From Rosa chinensis (taxonomy: Eukaryota; Streptophyta; Magnoliopsida; Rosales; Rosaceae): DNA of 64,000 bases. The stretch is from contig NC_037094.1 in NCBI RefSeq assembly GCF_002994745.2, positions 13,577,001 through 13,641,000 of the forward strand, in the 5' to 3' direction. Positions 33,313-43,104 of the stretch are shown here, piece after piece. The notes below the pieces were generated by a model. The model saw only the letters and a list, made by a program, of their open reading frames with translations, was not told the DNA's origin and did not search any database. The position numbers and the translations under genes were made by a program. The first letter of the stretch is position 1, and every line of letters begins with the position of its first letter.

Positions 33313-34770
33313 TTATGCAGTTCGGGGATCAAGATGAGACAAAGTGGGGACAAACCACGACAATTCTTGTCCTTTTTGTTGAACATTAGTTATGTTCATG
33401 TCTCCCCCTAAAGACGGGAAGACTGTCTCATCAAAGTGACAATCAGCAAATCTAGCGGTAAATAGATCACCTGTCAAGGGTTCTATGTAGCGGATTATGG
33501 TTGGAGAGTCATAACCAACATAAAGGCCTAATCGTCTTTGAGGACCCATTTTAGTGCGCTGTGGTGGCGCAATTGGCACATAGACTGCACACCCAAATAT
33601 GCGTAAATGTGAGACATTAGGCTCATACCCAGTCACCATCTGGGATGCAGAAAAAGGTTGGGTGGCAGTGGGCCTTAGACGAATAAGCACAGCTGCATGT
33701 AATATTGCATAGCCCCAAGCAGAAATAGGGAGATTGGTGCGCATAACCAATGCCCTAGCAACCATTTGAAGTCTTTTAATGGCAGCTTCTGCGAGACCAT
33801 TTTGGGTATGTACATGAGGGACAGGGTGTTCAACCTCGATCCCAATGGACATGCAATAATCATCAAAAGTTTTTGATGTAAACTCCCCAGCATTGTCAAG
33901 ACGAATTGACTTAATAGGATGATCAGGGTGGTGAGCCCTTAACTTAATGATTTGTGCTAGGAGTTTAGCAAATGCAGCATTTCTTGTGGATAAGAGCACG
34001 ACATGTGACCAACGTGTCGATGCATCAACCAACACCATAAAATATCTAAATGGTCCGCAAGTTGGATGGATAGGTCCACAGATATCACCTTGTATTCTTT
34101 GCAAGAATGGTATATTTTCTTTAATGTCTTTTGCATAGGATGGTCTCGATCCTACTTTTGCTAAAGAGCAAGCTTTGCAAAACGAATGATATGCTTTAGA
34201 AGTAATTCTTTGAACCTCTTTTTGGTTCGTATTCCTCTTTGTTTTAAAGAATGGATGTCCGTGTGAAGTTTTTAATATACGGATCATCATATCACGACCT
34301 GGGTGTCCCAAACGGTCGTGCCAAAGCCTGTATGTGTCGGAATCCCATAAATTTTCATTCATGACATGGTTGGATTCAATGACTCTAATAGTGGTTGCGT
34401 ACAATCCACTAGAGCGACACATGAGTTTCTCTAATACTCGTGTATTTCCGTAGTTATTAGAGGTGATGTAAAGGAACTCTTGTCCATTCTCACAATGTGT
34501 TTTCACATGAAGATCATTGGCTCTTATATCTTTAAAACTTAATAGGGTTCTTCCAGCCCTTGGAGCATATAAAGCTTCGGCGACATTAATATTTGTGCCA
34601 TTCGGCAATAGAAATTGAGCTGGTCCACGACCATGAATCAATTTAGATGGTCCTGCCATCGTGGTCACTGAAGATTGACTAGGCGTCATCCATAAGAATA
34701 ATTGCCTATGTCGTAATATAGTATGTGTGGTGCCACTATCTAGAAGGCATTCCAATTCTCCCGGAGACAT
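33313..34770 (-). CDS. Copia A protease and integrase
   Basis: The ATG at 34770 follows a splice-acceptor-like TTTATTTTTCAG by one base. The aspartic protease site is LLDSGTTHTIL. The integrase zinc motif has HDRLGHPGRDMM and FCKACSLAK. Its catalytic core has a D in GDICGPI, a D in RLDNAGEF and an E in NGLAEAAIKR. It ends at a TAA just before the reverse transcriptase frame. All catalytic residues are present. Confidence 0.93.
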   Translation of the reverse strand: MSPGELECLLDSGTTHTILRHRQLFLWMTPSQSSVTTMAGPSKLIHGRGPAQFLLPNGTNINVAEALYAPRAGRTLLSFKDIRANDLHVKTHCENGQEFLYITSNNYGNTRVLEKLMCRSSGLYATTIRVIESNHVMNENLWDSDTYRLWHDRLGHPGRDMMIRILKTSHGHPFFKTKRNTNQKEVQRITSKAYHSFCKACSLAKVGSRPSYAKDIKENIPFLQRIQGDICGPIHPTCGPFRYFMVLVDASTRWSHVVLLSTRNAAFAKLLAQIIKLRAHHPDHPIKSIRLDNAGEFTSKTFDDYCMSIGIEVEHPVPHVHTQNGLAEAAIKRLQMVARALVMRTNLPISAWGYAILHAAVLIRLRPTATQPFSASQMVTGYEPNVSHLRIFGCAVYVPIAPPQRTKMGPQRRLGLYVGYDSPTIIRYIEPLTGDLFTARFADCHFDETVFPSLGGDMNITNVQQKGQELSWFVPTLSHLDPRTA

Positions 34771-35119
34771 ACTGAAAAATAAAGTTCGGAATATTAACAC
34801 ATGTCAATGACATTGATAATGCGATACTTTATTAATAGGGAAAATAGTCAATGATTACAACAAAGTTTCCAAAGTTTATTCCAATATAAAATCAAACTTT
34901 ATACAAATTGTAATTGCTCAATCCGTTTGGTAATTTCAATAAAATATGACCAGGTAAGTATAGAGATGTTGGTGGAGCGAGGCTCGCTTAAGTACCATGA
35001 TCTCAATTACTTGCCTAGACATCATACTTCATTGAGTACGCCACATAAGAAAGAGTCAATACAATTGTTATTTGACTAAGGCACATTTGCCGTTTTATTG
35101 GAAAACAGAAAAGACTATT
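34771..35119 (-). other. Untranslated spacer between copia gag and pol
   Basis: A gap of about 0.35 kb without a usable frame separates gag from protease. The same arrangement occurs in copy C (60034-60397). It ends in a pyrimidine-rich tract plus CAG directly before the pol ATG in both copies, suggesting an intron-like expression device. Confidence 0.6.
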
Positions 35120-36259
35120 TTAATCAAAGTCTGCGGCATCCTCGTGCTCTTCATTTCCAGCTTTGAAGTCTTTTATGGTGAGAATTACATCTTCACCATC
35201 ATCTTTTTCAGCAAGGTGAGCTTCTTGCTCCCTCATTTCCCTGTACTCCTTGTAGCTTGCAGCTAGTTGTGTACTTGCTTGGCATTGCTTAAACCAATGC
35301 TCGATTGATCCACACCTATGACACACGTCATTGTGGTTGACTTTCTTTATTTGAGGTGCACGTTGTGGATATTCCCTAGGCGGGTTGTTGCTGCTACTAC
35401 CACGGCGTATTATGCGACCTCCACGGCCCATAGTGTTACGGCCCATGGTGTTGTTATATTCTCCTCTCCCACGTGTGGATTTGCCACCACGTGTGCCAGC
35501 TCCAAAGTTGCGGTTTCCTTCCTTATTGGGGCGGTTGTATGGACCCATGCGTCCGTCATGTCCCTTGTTAGGGTATACATGCCCCTTATTAGTAGGGTAC
35601 CGCTCCTTGCGCCCTTTCTTGGGTGCATTATAATTCGCCTCACGAACGCTTTTGGTTCCTACGGGCCTTGAATTATAATTCTTTACAAGGATATTGTCGT
35701 GCTTCTCATCTACCGACAAAATATTGATAAGTTCATTGAACTTAGTAAGTCGTCCAGCATTATATTCAGTGCGATATTGCTTTGATAGTATAATTGCTGC
35801 GACGGGGAAGGTGGAGAGAGTCTTCTCAATCAGTTCTTCTTCTGTGAGAGGTTTTTCACAGAACTTCAGCATGGCTCTTAGCCGAAGAGCTTCTGAATTG
35901 TATTCAGCAACAGACTTGAAGTCGGAGAAGCGTAAATTGTTCCATTGAATCTTCAAGTCAGGGAGGAGGGAATCTTGGATATTATCAAAGCGCTCTTCTA
36001 GCGCTACCCATAGTTCCCTTGCATCTTTGATGGACATATACTCCAATCTGAGTGCTTTGTCCATATGGCGTCGCATCAAGATAATTGCTTGTGCATGCTT
36101 TATGGGTGTTCGTTGGAACACAAGGCCCGCGTTTGGTGCCTGGATTATGGGCAATATCCCTTTTGATGTGAGATGGTTCTCAACGTCGGTTCTCCAACTA
36201 TGGTAATCCGAACCAGTTGAGTCAAGGATTTGAAAATCGAGTCTAGGTTCATTCGACAT
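35120..36259 (-). CDS. Copia A Gag
   Basis: The start is the ATG at 36259 (MSNEPRLDF), shared with copy C. The capsid part includes DYHSWRTDVENHL, HMDKALRLEYMSIKDAREL and FSDFKSVAEYNSEALRLR. A Gly/Arg-rich stretch follows, then a zinc knuckle CHRCGSIEHWFKQC and an acidic tail. It ends at a TAA at 35119-35117. The 379-residue length fits a copia Gag and no stop interrupts it. Confidence 0.9.
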   Translation of the reverse strand: MSNEPRLDFQILDSTGSDYHSWRTDVENHLTSKGILPIIQAPNAGLVFQRTPIKHAQAIILMRRHMDKALRLEYMSIKDARELWVALEERFDNIQDSLLPDLKIQWNNLRFSDFKSVAEYNSEALRLRAMLKFCEKPLTEEELIEKTLSTFPVAAIILSKQYRTEYNAGRLTKFNELINILSVDEKHDNILVKNYNSRPVGTKSVREANYNAPKKGRKERYPTNKGHVYPNKGHDGRMGPYNRPNKEGNRNFGAGTRGGKSTRGRGEYNNTMGRNTMGRGGRIIRRGSSSNNPPREYPQRAPQIKKVNHNDVCHRCGSIEHWFKQCQASTQLAASYKEYREMREQEAHLAEKDDGEDVILTIKDFKAGNEEHEDAADFD

Positions 36260-36407
36260 CCTTGAAATATAAGAAGAAAAAGATGTATTAGTTTCGGAGT
36301 TTAAAACTTCCACGAAATAATAAGATTTCCGAGCTATGCTACCAAGAAATCAATATTTGGATTAGACCGAAACAATGATGTTTAATAGGGTCATAAATCG
36401 ATGCTTG

Positions 36408-36498
36408 CGGACGCTCTTAGTCCGAATATTATGAACACTCTTAGTTCATTGACTACGAACGCTCTTAGTTCGTTTAGCGTGAATTTCTATAATTCCGC
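36408..36498 (-). other. Stem-loop array in the copia A leader
   Basis: Three 17-nt inverted repeats start exactly 24 nt apart (36408, 36432, 36456). In plus-strand reading they are CGGAC-GCTCTTA-GTCCG, TGAAC-ACTCTTA-GTTCA and CGAAC-GCTCTTA-GTTCG. The 7-nt loop is almost constant while the stems change in a paired way. A fourth, different stem (GCG.GAAT..ATTC.CGC, 7-nt loop) lies at 36477-36498. Confidence 0.8.
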
Positions 36499-36618
36499 TT
36501 TTTAATTGTAAGTTCCCAAAAAGAAAAAGGAGGAGAAAAATAAATAAATAAAACTCAAAAGCGGGAACTTTTAGTAAAGAATACCTTGAAATAGTGTTGT
36601 CGGAAATGACCGAAAAAG

Positions 36619-36885
36619 TTGCCCAAGAATAGCCGGAAAAGTCACCGGAAGTGGCCGGAAAAGTGTCGGAAAGTCGCCGGAAAATTGTCTGAAAGCCGCC
36701 GGAAAAGTGTCCGGAAAGTCGCCGGAAAAGTGTCCGGAAGTCGCCGGAAAAGTTGCCGGAAAAGTGTCCGAAGTCGCCGGAAAATTGTCCGGAAAGTCGC
36801 CGGAAAAGTGTCCGGAAGTCGCCGGAAAAGTTGCCGGAAAAGTGTCCGAAAAGTCGCCGGAAAAGTTGTCGGAAAGTCGTGTCGA
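36619..36885. repeat. Minisatellite of CGCCGGAAAAGT-type units
   Basis: About 20 imperfect 11-14-bp units (GCCGGAAAAGTGTC, GCCGGAAAAGTTGC) lie in the leader of copia A. The leaders of copies B and C lack this array. The apparent reading frames here come from the repeat. Confidence 0.85.
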
Positions 36886-37200
36886 CAGATGCTCGGCAGC
36901 AACTCGGCAGCTGCTAGGTAGCAGCTCGGCAGCTGCTAGGCAGCAGCTCGGCAGGTGCTGTGCAGGGGGGCTCGGCAGCTGCTCGGCAGCTTCTCGGCAG
37001 GAGCTAGGCAGGGGCTCGGCAGGCCTTCGGCAGGCCTTCGGCAGCAGCTCGGCAGGTCCCTTCGACAGGTATCGACAGCTGCTCGGCAGGTCTTCGGCAG
37101 CAGCTCGGCAGATCCTCGGCAGATGCTAGGCAGGCCTTCTGCGCAGCTGCTCGGCAGGTCTCGGCAGCAGCTCGGCAGGACTCGACAGCGGTTCGGCAGC
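36886..37200. repeat. Minisatellite of CTCGGCAG-type units
   Basis: It has many units of CTCGGCAG, CTAGGCAG or TTCGGCAG with GCAGCT spacers. Copies B (48475-48590) and C (62025-62115) have short, GC-rich CAG-containing stretches at the equivalent place, so the array is an expansion specific to A. Confidence 0.85.
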
Positions 37201-37413
37201 GGTTCAGATCTTCCGGAAGCCGGTTCGAGCGGTTTCCGGCCGGTTCTGGGGGTTCTGAAACCGGTTCTGGGCTTCTGGAATCAAGGGCTTTGATATGAGC
37301 TAGGGTTTGGAGGTTTTTTGTAAGTTTGAGAAAATGGCTTCGATTGGATTATGAACTACCTCTTCTCTTCTCAACTTCGATCCTAATTCTAGAGCAATTT
37401 CGTGCTGATAACG

Positions 37414-37739
37414 TGTTTAAGGATAAGTAAATTGACAGAGAGAGAGAGAGATAATAGAGATTAAGTGTGTCTTTCATTTCATTCAAAAGAGCTATTTATA
37501 GGGATACATTTTGAAGTAAATAATGATACAACTTGATGGCATCTTCAATTGTAGCCTCTCCTTGTGGCTTCTTCATTTGCAGCTTCACATTGTGGTTGTG
37601 ATGATGATGATTGCCACACTTGTTCCCCATTGGCATAAAGATTGACTCACAAATCATTATACCTAAAATACCTATCTTATACATGACATAGACATTTTAT
37701 ACTATGAACAATACAACATGTTTCATATATACTACAACA
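37414..37739 (-). repeat. 5' LTR of copia A (326 bp)
   Basis: It has the same ends as the 3' LTR, with a TATA box on the minus strand at 37493-37500. It abuts the ABCC coding sequence directly at 37740. An ATG at 37718 inside the LTR is in frame with the ABCC exon. Confidence 0.93.
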
Positions 37740-40700
37740 AGGAAAAGATTCTTGAGAACGAAGATATTCCACAATTGCGAGAAGCCGATCGAGCACAAAC
37801 GTTGCACTCAATATATAGGGAGCAAATGCAGAAAAGAGAAGAAAGATATTTGTCTGGTGACCCATCTATTCTGTCTATAATTTTTTTATGCCAGAGGAAA
37901 GCTATTTTGATTTCAGGGTTCTTTGCACTTCTCAAGGTTCTAACAATGACTATCTCCCCACTGTTTCTCAAATCTTTCATCAAGGTTGTTGATGGCAGTG
38001 CAGCTTTTAAATATGAGGTTTATGCACTGACTGCTGGTCTGTTCGTTGTGAAAATCGTGGAGTCGCTGTCAGAGAGGCAATGGTTCTTTAGAACTAGACT
38101 TATTGGACTCCAGGTACGATCATTGATATCTGCAGAAGTTTATCAGAAGCAACTAAGACTCTCAAATGCTGCCAAGATGACTCATTCTCCCGGTGAGATA
38201 GTGAATTATGTAACAGTGGATGCTTACAGGATTGGTGAATTTCCATTCTGGTTTCATCAGATATGGTCCACAAACCTCCAGTTGTGTCTCTCATTGATTA
38301 TTATTTACTTCGCTGTTGGGGTAGCAACAGTTGCAGCTATATCTGTTCTCATATTGACTGTGGTGGTAAGCTCTCCTTTGGCAAAGTTGCAGCACGAGTA
38401 TCAAACAAAGTTCATGATTGCACAAAATAAGAGGTTGAAGGCCATGACGGAAGCACTATCAAATATGAAGATCTTGAAGCTTTATTCTTGGGAGACAAAT
38501 TTCAAGAAGGTCGTGGAAGGGTTTAGAGCAGAAGAACTCAAATGGATATCTGAAGTATTGTCACAAAAGGGTTATTGTAATGCCTTATTTTGGATATCTC
38601 CTATTTTGGCAGCAGCTGTCACCTTTTGGACGTGCTACTTCCTTGGATTTACACTCTCTCCAACTAATGTTTTCACGTTTCTAGCAACTTTGCGTATTCT
38701 TCAGGAGCCAATAAGGCTAATCCCAGATGTTTTTGGAGCATTTATTGAAGCCAAGGTTTCCTTCTCTCGGATTGTGAAGTTTCTTGATGCACCAGAGTTG
38801 GAGAACAGACATACAAGGAAAGAGAGCTGTGGCAAGGAGGTTGGGCATTCCATTTTCATTAGAGCTTCAGAAATATCATGGGATACTAATTCTGCAAAGG
38901 CCACATTGAGGAACATTAATGTAGTGGTTAATAGAGGAGAAAAAGTAGCTGTTTGTGGAGAGGTTGGCTCAGGAAAATCAACTCTTTTAGCTGCAATTCT
39001 TGGAGAAGTTCCACGCATCACTGGTATCGTAAGTATTCATTTCAGTTATAGAGGAAAATAAAAAATTATAAATTATAAATTAAAAGCCTTACTAACTACA
39101 GCTTGTGTCTGCCTAAATGTATAGGTTCAAGTATATGGCACGATAGCATATGTTTCTCAGTCCGCTTGGATCGAAACCGGAACTATACAAGATAATATTC
39201 TGTTTGGGATTCCCATGGATCATGTTAGATACCAAGAAACTCTTGAGAAGTGTTCGCTTGTAAAGGACCTTGAGATTCTTCCATTCCGAGATCTCACTCA
39301 GATAGGAGAAAGAGGTGTCAATCTAAGTGGTGGCCAGAAACAGCGCATTCAACTTGCACGTGCATTGTATCAAAATGCGGATGTCTACCTCTTGGACGAT
39401 CCATTCAGTGCAGTTGATGCCCATACCGCCACAAGCCTATTCAATGTAACTATACTTTTCAAGTTGTAAGTAGTAATCATTTTTGTGTGCTTCAGAATCT
39501 AATGTGAAAGTATTCCAGGACTATGTGATGGGTGCTCTGGCAGAGAAGACAGTGTTGCTTGTGACACACCAAGTCGACTTCCTTCCAACTTTTAATTCAA
39601 TATTGGTATAAGCTCTTCTAATTTCTCAGTTTTTCTATACATTGATTTCTTTTCTTTTTGCTAGAATAGTTTAGCTTTCATTGGCTTTTAGTTCAAGCAA
39701 ACAAATTTGCTTATTACATCCAATGATATGCACACTAAGTACAGTTCATGTAGTGTACTTGTCTTTTTGTCACAGTTGATGTCTTCAGGGAAGATTTCAA
39801 GAGCAGCTCCTTACGAAGAGTTGCTGGCTTCTCGTCAAGAGTTCCAAGAACTTGTCAAGGCACACAATAAAACTGTTGGTTCCCAGAGGCAAGTTGAATA
39901 TGCCTCCACTAGAAATCGTAAATCGTCTGCAGAGGAGATTGAGAATGTTAGAACTGATGTACAGCTAATAGAATTTTCGGGAGATCAATTGATTAAGAAA
40001 GAAGAGCGAGAAACAGGAGACTCTGGGTTCAAGCCATGCATTCAGTATTTGAAGCATGACAAGGGATTTTTGCACTTCTCCTTATCTGGTGTTTTCTTGT
40101 TTCTATTCATAGCTGGGCAGTTACTTCAGAACTTTTGGTTGGCTTTGAATCTTCAGGATTACAGTGTTTCGAGAGTCAAACTCTTCACAGTTTACTCTGT
40201 CATCTTCTGTATTATGGCATTCTTTGTGCTTCTTCGATCTTTTAGGATAGTCGATTTAGGATGTGGAGCATCAGAATCCATTTTCTCCACACTACTCAAT
40301 TCCCTTTTCCGAGCACCAATGCTGTTTTATGATTCAACACCTTTGGGGAGGATGCTTAGTCGGGTAAGATATGAGAGTGTCCAAATACATCTTAAATGAT
40401 CTGGTTTTCAAGTAGTTACAGCAACATAATGGAATTTACTTACATTTGCATTTTCCATCTGTTCAGGTATCTACTGATATGAATATCATCGACCTTGAAG
40501 TAGCATTAAAGTTAGCAGTAGCTGTTGGGGCAACTCTGAACACATTTAGCATATTTTTAGTCATGATTATTCTTACTTGGCCACTCGTGTTCCTGATTGT
40601 ACCCACAGTTTATGTTACTTTTTGCTTTCAGGTACCGCACTAAAACCAACCTAAAACGACCACAATACTTAAATTTCAGTCATTTCCTTGCAGTTTTACT

Positions 40701-42575
40701 TGATGGGTTTTCTTTTCTCCAAACAGAGTTACTACTTTGCATCGTCAAAAGAGTTAATGCGAATGAATGGCACGACTAAATCTGCCCTTGCAAGCCACCT
40801 TTCGGAATCTATTGCTGGAGCAGTGACAATCAGAGCTTTTGGAGAGGAGGCGAGATTCTTCTCCAAAAACTTTGAATTCATTGATGCAAATTCTAGCGCT
40901 GACTTCAATAGCTTTTCAACAAACGAGTGGTTGATTGAACGTCTAGAATTGCTATGCGCTATTGTGCTCTCAGCCTCAGCACTTGCCATTACTTGGATTC
41001 AGTCTGGTGCTTCTTCCTCTGGTTAGTATATATTGGCTTCCCCCATCCAGCTTCTCCTCTGATCGAATCATGTGCATCATAACCATCTATTCATACTCGT
41101 CTAACATTTTTCTTACTCTTTTGACAGGATTTATTGGGATGACACTATCATATGGCCTTTCACTAAATGTATTCCTAGTAATTTTTGTACAATTTCAGTG
41201 CATGCTAGCAAATTCAATCATTTCTGTAGAAAGGGTAGAACAATACATGCACATTCCTAGCGAAGCCGCCGAAGTAATAGAAGACAACCGACCTGCACAC
41301 AATTGGCCTATTGTTGGTAAAGTGGAAATACATGGCTTAGAGGTTAGCATGACAATATATGCTAAACAAGTAAAGAGTAGTACTCTAAGAATATTAATTG
41401 AAACTTGTACATGATATTCAAACATTATGCAGGTAAGATATAGGCCAAATTCTCCTTTGGTTCTTCGTGGGATAAATTGCATCATTGAAGGAGGCTACAA
41501 AATTGGAATTGTTGGCCGGACTGGAAGTGGAAAGACAACTCTTATCAGCATTTTGTTTCGTGTGGTAGAGCCTACAGGAGGAAAGGTCATTGTAGATGGC
41601 TATGACATTTGCACTATTGGCCTTCATGATTTAAGATCACGTTTTGGGATTATCCCTCAAGATCCGACATTGTTTGGCGGGTCTGTGAGATTCAACCTCG
41701 ATCCCTTAGCAGAGCATACTGATCATGAAATATGGGAGGTAAAGCTTATTTATGTCAGTTCATCAACAAATAGTCTCTCTTATTTTTTATGGTTAGTGAG
41801 TATGAATCTATGATCACTTGTAGGATTGGTTGTTAATTATATGTTTAGCTATGATATCAGCTTTTGCAAATGTGTCAGCATTAAGTATACAAGTCCAGTA
41901 AATCTTTCTCGTAGTTTCTTTTTGTAACTTAAATATCTTCCCTCAATGTGTGAAAAGGTTCTTGAGAAATGTCAGCTACGAGAGGTCATTGGAGAGGAAG
42001 AAGGGGGCCTAGATTCTTTAGGTAAGAAGTTCTGTGCCTAGTAGCACTTTTCGGTGTCAATAAAACCACATCTAAGAAATGGTATTGCAGTCGTGCAAGA
42101 TGGAACAAACTGGAGCATGGGACAGCGACAACTATTCTGCTTGGGGCGTGCTTTATTGAAGAAAAGCCGAATACTAGTGCTTGATGAAGCCACAGCATCA
42201 ATGGACAATGCAACAGACTCTATTCTCCAGAAAACTATAAGAACAGAATTTGCAGACTGCACTGTAATAACAGTGGCTCATAGGATACCCACAGTGATGG
42301 ACTGCACTAAGGTGCTCGCTCTTAGTGATGGTAAGCTCCCACGACAAACGATGAACTGAATACAATTGTGTTTGTTAATTATGTAAGTTGATGTTAGGTA
42401 CAGAATACAATTGTGTTTGTTAATTATGTGATCTTCTAATTTTACATTGACAGGTAAAGTAGTAGAGTATGATGAGCCAATGAAGCTGATGAACAATGAG
42501 GGATCACTATTCGGGCAGCTTGTCAAGGAATACTGGTCTCGTTCTGCCAATGCTAGCATGCAGTCAGAAGATTGA
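37740..42575 (+). CDS. ABCC10-like: ABCC (MRP)-type ABC transporter, 5' truncated, eleven exons
   Basis: Exons by GT..AG sites and frame: 37740-39028, 39125-39445, 39519-39605, 39776-40363, 40467-40631, 40727-41021, 41128-41342, 41433-41738, 41958-42021, 42091-42330, 42454-42575. No stop or frameshift interrupts about 1,230 codons. First ATPase domain: Walker [10 protein letters not shown], signature LSGGQKQR, Walker [13 protein letters not shown]. Second: [27 protein letters not shown] and the H-loop VAHRIP. Two membrane domains precede them. ABCC proteins export glutathione and other conjugates, often into the vacuole. The N-terminal membrane domain and linker (roughly 230 residues) are missing; the frame starts inside the copia LTR. 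It is closest, by memory of the family, to Arabidopsis ABCC10. It is probably a recent pseudogene or a chimera. Confidence 0.92.
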
Positions 42576-42696
42576 TAGGGAAAGGAACTGGGGTGTTTTT
42601 GATCACGTAGTAAAGCTCTGCATACTAACTCGTTTGCGTATTTTCTTACCCTGTTACTGTTGGACATTCTTTTTTCCTTTTTCGTTTCCTTCCATT

Positions 42697-42906
42697 TGTT
42701 TAAGGAAAAAGAGATTCGAGAGAAATTGTACAGAGAATTGTGTGTCATATTATTGAGAATAGGAGCCTTATATATAGGGAATACAAAGTACTAGTTCTAA
42801 TGTTACAAGGAATACAAATCCGTATAGGATTGGGAAATCTAGAACCTTCTCTCCTATTCCTACTCCTAGTTTGATAAGGCACACTAAACTTGATTTTCCT
42901 TCAACA
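42697..42906 (-). repeat. 3' LTR of copia B (210 bp)
   Basis: It starts TGTTTAAGG and ends CCTTCAACA in plus-strand reading, followed by the polypurine tract complement CTCCCCCTTG. A TATATA-type box lies near 42770. Confidence 0.93.
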
Positions 42907-43104
42907 CTCCCCCTTGTGCCGCTCAAACTTGGTGGTGACGCTTCATCCGTTGCCTCGTTAAAAACCTTGCCAGGTAACAAAAACCCTGTGGGACAAAAAT
43001 AACCCTGGTCGAAGGACAAAAAGAGCACAACACGTCCTTCACTCTTCGAGATCGAACATGTAGACATCATAACTCCCCCTGATGTCGATATCTCCCCATG
43101 ATTG

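Larger units (their letters stand above)
30522..37739 (-). mobile_element. Ty1/copia LTR retrotransposon A
   Basis: It has LTRs of 331 and 326 bp (TGTT..AACA). The polypurine tract CAAGGGGGAG is by 30853 and an ATCAGCACG primer site abuts 37414. On the minus strand the order is gag, protease, integrase, reverse transcriptase, RNase H, which is copia order. The flanks CAATT (left) and AGGAA (right) do not match, so there is no target duplication. The LTRs differ by roughly a dozen substitutions plus indels. The coding parts are nearly intact, with one TAA between integrase and reverse transcriptase. Confidence 0.95.

Noticed and set aside
36619..36921. Repetitive frames on both strands in the copia A leader
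   Set aside because: They are open only because the minisatellite unit length and composition avoid stops. They lie in the untranslated leader and are absent from B and C.
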